This document shows positions 18,301 to 20,511 of a stretch of DNA of 20,511 bases, piece after piece (the stretch's first letter is position 1; each line of letters opens with the position of its first letter). Origin of the DNA: Priapulus caudatus (lineage: Eukaryota > Priapulida > Priapulimorpha > Priapulimorphida > Priapulidae); contig NW_014578976.1 in the NCBI RefSeq assembly GCF_000485595.1, positions 1 to 20,511 on the forward strand, in the 5' to 3' direction. The position numbers and the translations under genes are program-made. The notes under the pieces were generated by a model. It did no database searches and was not told the DNA's origin. It saw only the letters and a program-made list of their open reading frames with translations.

Positions 18301-18884
18301 GGCACGGCGATGCCCGACCTCTCTTCCCCGGAGCCTGACGACGACGACGGCCCCTGCGACGATGACTCCTGGGAGGACGGGTGGCCATGCAGGCCGTGCC
18401 CAGCGGCGGAGATCGTCGGACAGTTCACCGGGTTAGACACCACAGAACACCCAATGGACTACGAATTTCAGGATGGGGAGTGCAACCCCCCTCCCACTTC
18501 AACCCCGAAGACATAGCCGTCATAGCCCGAGGGTTGGCCGCAACGGCCATCTTGTCCGCCATGACGACGCCAACAGCCCCCTCCCCTGACGAACACGACG
18601 ACGAAGTCGACCAATGACGTCCACAGGACTTCACGTCGCTCCAGCTACGGAACCGCGTATATCCCATAGTAGTTTTGTACGGTGTGCGGTTGCCTGGTCG
18701 AGGCCCACACCAGTAGACAATAATGTGTCATTGTTATGTATTACGTATTATGTACTAATTGTATTGATGGTAGCTCAGATGCTATCTAAAAGAGCATGTA
18801 AACTAATGCGGGTATAAAATATTACCATGAAAGTACAGCCAGCCGGGAGGCTGGCAGTCGATGTTCACAAGTGTACATCGGTTT
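18301..18884. other. Pre-LTR region, no supported gene
   Basis: An open frame at 18268-18516 includes an Asp-rich run (EPDDDDGPCDDDSWEDGW) but overlaps several equally long frames on both strands in GC-rich sequence. A GCCAGCC...GGCTGGC hairpin (about 18838-18855) and CGATGT...ACATCG precede the polypurine tract. Confidence 0.4.
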
Positions 18885-18898
18885 AGTGGGGGGAGAAA
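18885..18898 (+). promoter_or_regulatory. Polypurine tract of second LTR
   Basis: The run AGTGGGGGGAGAAA immediately precedes TGTAACAACC, matching 3'-LTR geometry. Confidence 0.6.
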
Positions 18899-19702
18899 TG
18901 TAACAACCATGTTACAAGCCACTGCCCCCCTCCCCGACACGACGCGATCGCCTCGCGATCCGCCACAGACGCGGAGGTATTGATTGAACAGCGTTGCCCC
19001 TGGCAACCAGAGGTGATCAATAGCTCCGTGCAAGCCAGGCTGCCCGCGCCGGCGCTGGGAGATTAAAGGATTAACCGAGGGGGATCCTAATCATCTGGTG
19101 CCGACGCGCGGCGACTGCAATATATTTGGCATAGCGCTATAGCATTGACCATATTAAGACAATAATGCAAACTGACACCAGCTGTTCAGTCATCCGTGTA
19201 ATTTAGTCTAATTTAGTCCAAGAGGATTAGATGCAGCAAATGAGGCATGAAGCCAATCATCGCCAATGTCGAGGAACCATATTGAACGCCCGTGATGCAT
19301 CCGCGCGAATAGACGGCGCCACCTCCTGGACGGTGGTGCTACAGAATAGCGGGTCTTTCCCGTTAGGTGCCGCCACCGTTCAGAGCGAAGGTGGTGAAGC
19401 CATGTGAACGCGGACGTGTCCGACGCTGTGATTGGCGCACGTGGCGCGTGCGTGAGCATGCTCCGCGGGCGTGCCAGTGGCTATAAAAGCCGCTGCACAA
19501 GCGGATTCAGGGAATGCTCTCCCTAACTCCAGACGCGGCTGCCTGTGAATTTGTAACAGTGAAACAATAGTGAATCTCAGTCTGAATTAAACAACATTAG
19601 TCATGGTATATATTCTTTGACTTTCTCTTTGTCTATGTGCTTTGGCTATGAACACAACATCACAATCTATAACTATCCAGTAACGTAAATGTCTGCGTTA
19701 CA
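18899..19702 (+). mobile_element. Probable 3' LTR of a Ty3/gypsy-type element
   Basis: It starts TGTAACAACCATG just after the polypurine tract. A strong TATA box (CTATAAAAGC) lies at 19481-19490. The proposed 3' end, GTTACA at 19697-19702, gives 6-bp inverted ends TGTAAC/GTTACA. An earlier end at TGTAACA (about 19552-19558) is possible. No second LTR or target-site duplication is in view, so the 3' boundary is uncertain. Confidence 0.55.
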
Positions 19703-20511
19703 CACACGCATACGTACGCTCGCAGGCACGTGCACGCGAACGCTTGCATGTAGGCGTACACGCACGCCCGCACGCACCTGCACATGCACAGATACATGGA
19801 AGATGCGCGCAGTGATACGCGTGTATCTAGACGCTACACGTACACATAAAGACGTATATGTATCCCGTGTACGCACACACAGGAAGGCACTCAATCGCGA
19901 CAGGCACCGCATGTCGTTTTTCTCACGGTCACCGTCAAGGTAACTGCGAGCAGGCAAGTTGCAAGTTTTTCTGCGAAGTCGCAAATCACAGAAGAGAAAT
20001 CAGGGCCGTCTCTCCCTCGACCGTTGGGGGTAGACGAAGTTTTTTGCTTTAGGCGGCACGCTGGCAACATTTAATACATGCAAAAATGCCTATCCGCTTT
20101 GGCCCCCGCGCTGCGGGTGAAACAAGAAAAACGCCAACTTGACTGAATATAATTCTGAGTGTAAACGCAGGACGGTGTATATGTTCGCTGTACGTACGTA
20201 CGGCGGACTTGTGTACATTTGAGGCAACGGCAGGCATTTTCTCTCGGGCTATCGCTCCCCTTATTGTTCGTACGAGACTGCTGATCGTAGCACGACAATT
20301 ATACGATATACATGTAGCTACACATATATACAAGGAAATCTATTACAATGGTTATAGGTAAGCATCGTACTACTGCAATGACGTCAATGAAACACTGCAT
20401 CCCCAGGCCCCTCCACTCCGAGGTCGGAGGGACCGCATGCACGTTCCCAAAATCTCCGGTAAAGGGGTATTTTTCGCGCGACAAAATCCGGCCCAAGAAT
20501 TGTAAAAAAGG
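19703..20511. other. No recognisable gene; CA/CG-rich start
   Basis: 19703-19800 is a degenerate CA/CG alternating stretch (CACGCATACGTACGC-like). The rest has a CGTACG repeat near 20190 and a TGACGTCA octamer at about 20379. Overlapping open frames on both strands carry no motif. Confidence 0.4.

Noticed and set aside
18000-18443. 147-codon minus-strand frame, Gly/Ala/Arg/Ser-rich
   Set aside because: GC-rich sequence keeps several frames open on both strands. The plus strand gives a better reading as a Pro-rich Pol tail.

Overview
The window looks like repeat-dense nuclear DNA from a metazoan, most likely an invertebrate. There are no operons or prokaryotic signals. The coding segments are short, are bounded by GT...AG splice sites, and sit among MITEs, LTRs, satellites, microsatellites and TTAGGG-type repeats. 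No single-copy host gene is recognisable. The lineage cannot be fixed from this stretch: chelicerate, cephalochordate, cnidarian and mollusc all remain possible.

Layout. 1-322 is a 40-bp satellite, and 1042-1128 is a 23-bp tandem repeat. 1274-8722 and 11331-14940 are two copies of one DNA transposon in opposite orientation, inner ends facing each other. Each copy has two convergent, intron-containing genes. The outer gene is a decayed transposase-like gene. The inner gene encodes a P2X7-receptor C-terminal-type (P2RX7_C, 'ballast') zinc-binding domain and is open in both copies. The right copy lacks about 3.6 kb of the transposase gene. The left copy carries two small MITEs: 1850-1937, with the empty site preserved in the right copy, and the hAT-like 5536-5665. 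Between the arms (8723-11330) lie a 65-bp direct repeat flanking an N, a 160-bp MITE (9819-9978), and a 366-bp MITE-like element (10844-11209) that contains an interstitial TTAGGG-type array.

Right of the arms is an LTR (15151-15755) with a polypurine tract and 8-bp inverted ends, followed by a GT-rich minisatellite (15822-16240) and short tandem repeats. A degenerate Ty3/gypsy-like Pol remnant (about 17203-18300) leads into a second LTR (18899-19702). No gene is seen in the last 800 bases.

How it fits together. The main unit is the two-gene transposon, in which a transposase-like gene and a P2RX7_C gene converge tail to tail. The P2RX7_C segment is colinear between copies (coordinates sum to 20047 at both ends) and differs by about 8 of 165 residues. 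The neighbouring transposase segment is full of small insertions and deletions between copies. That contrast could mean selection on the accessory gene, conversion between arms, or uncorrected long-read sequence. These explanations can be tested against each other.
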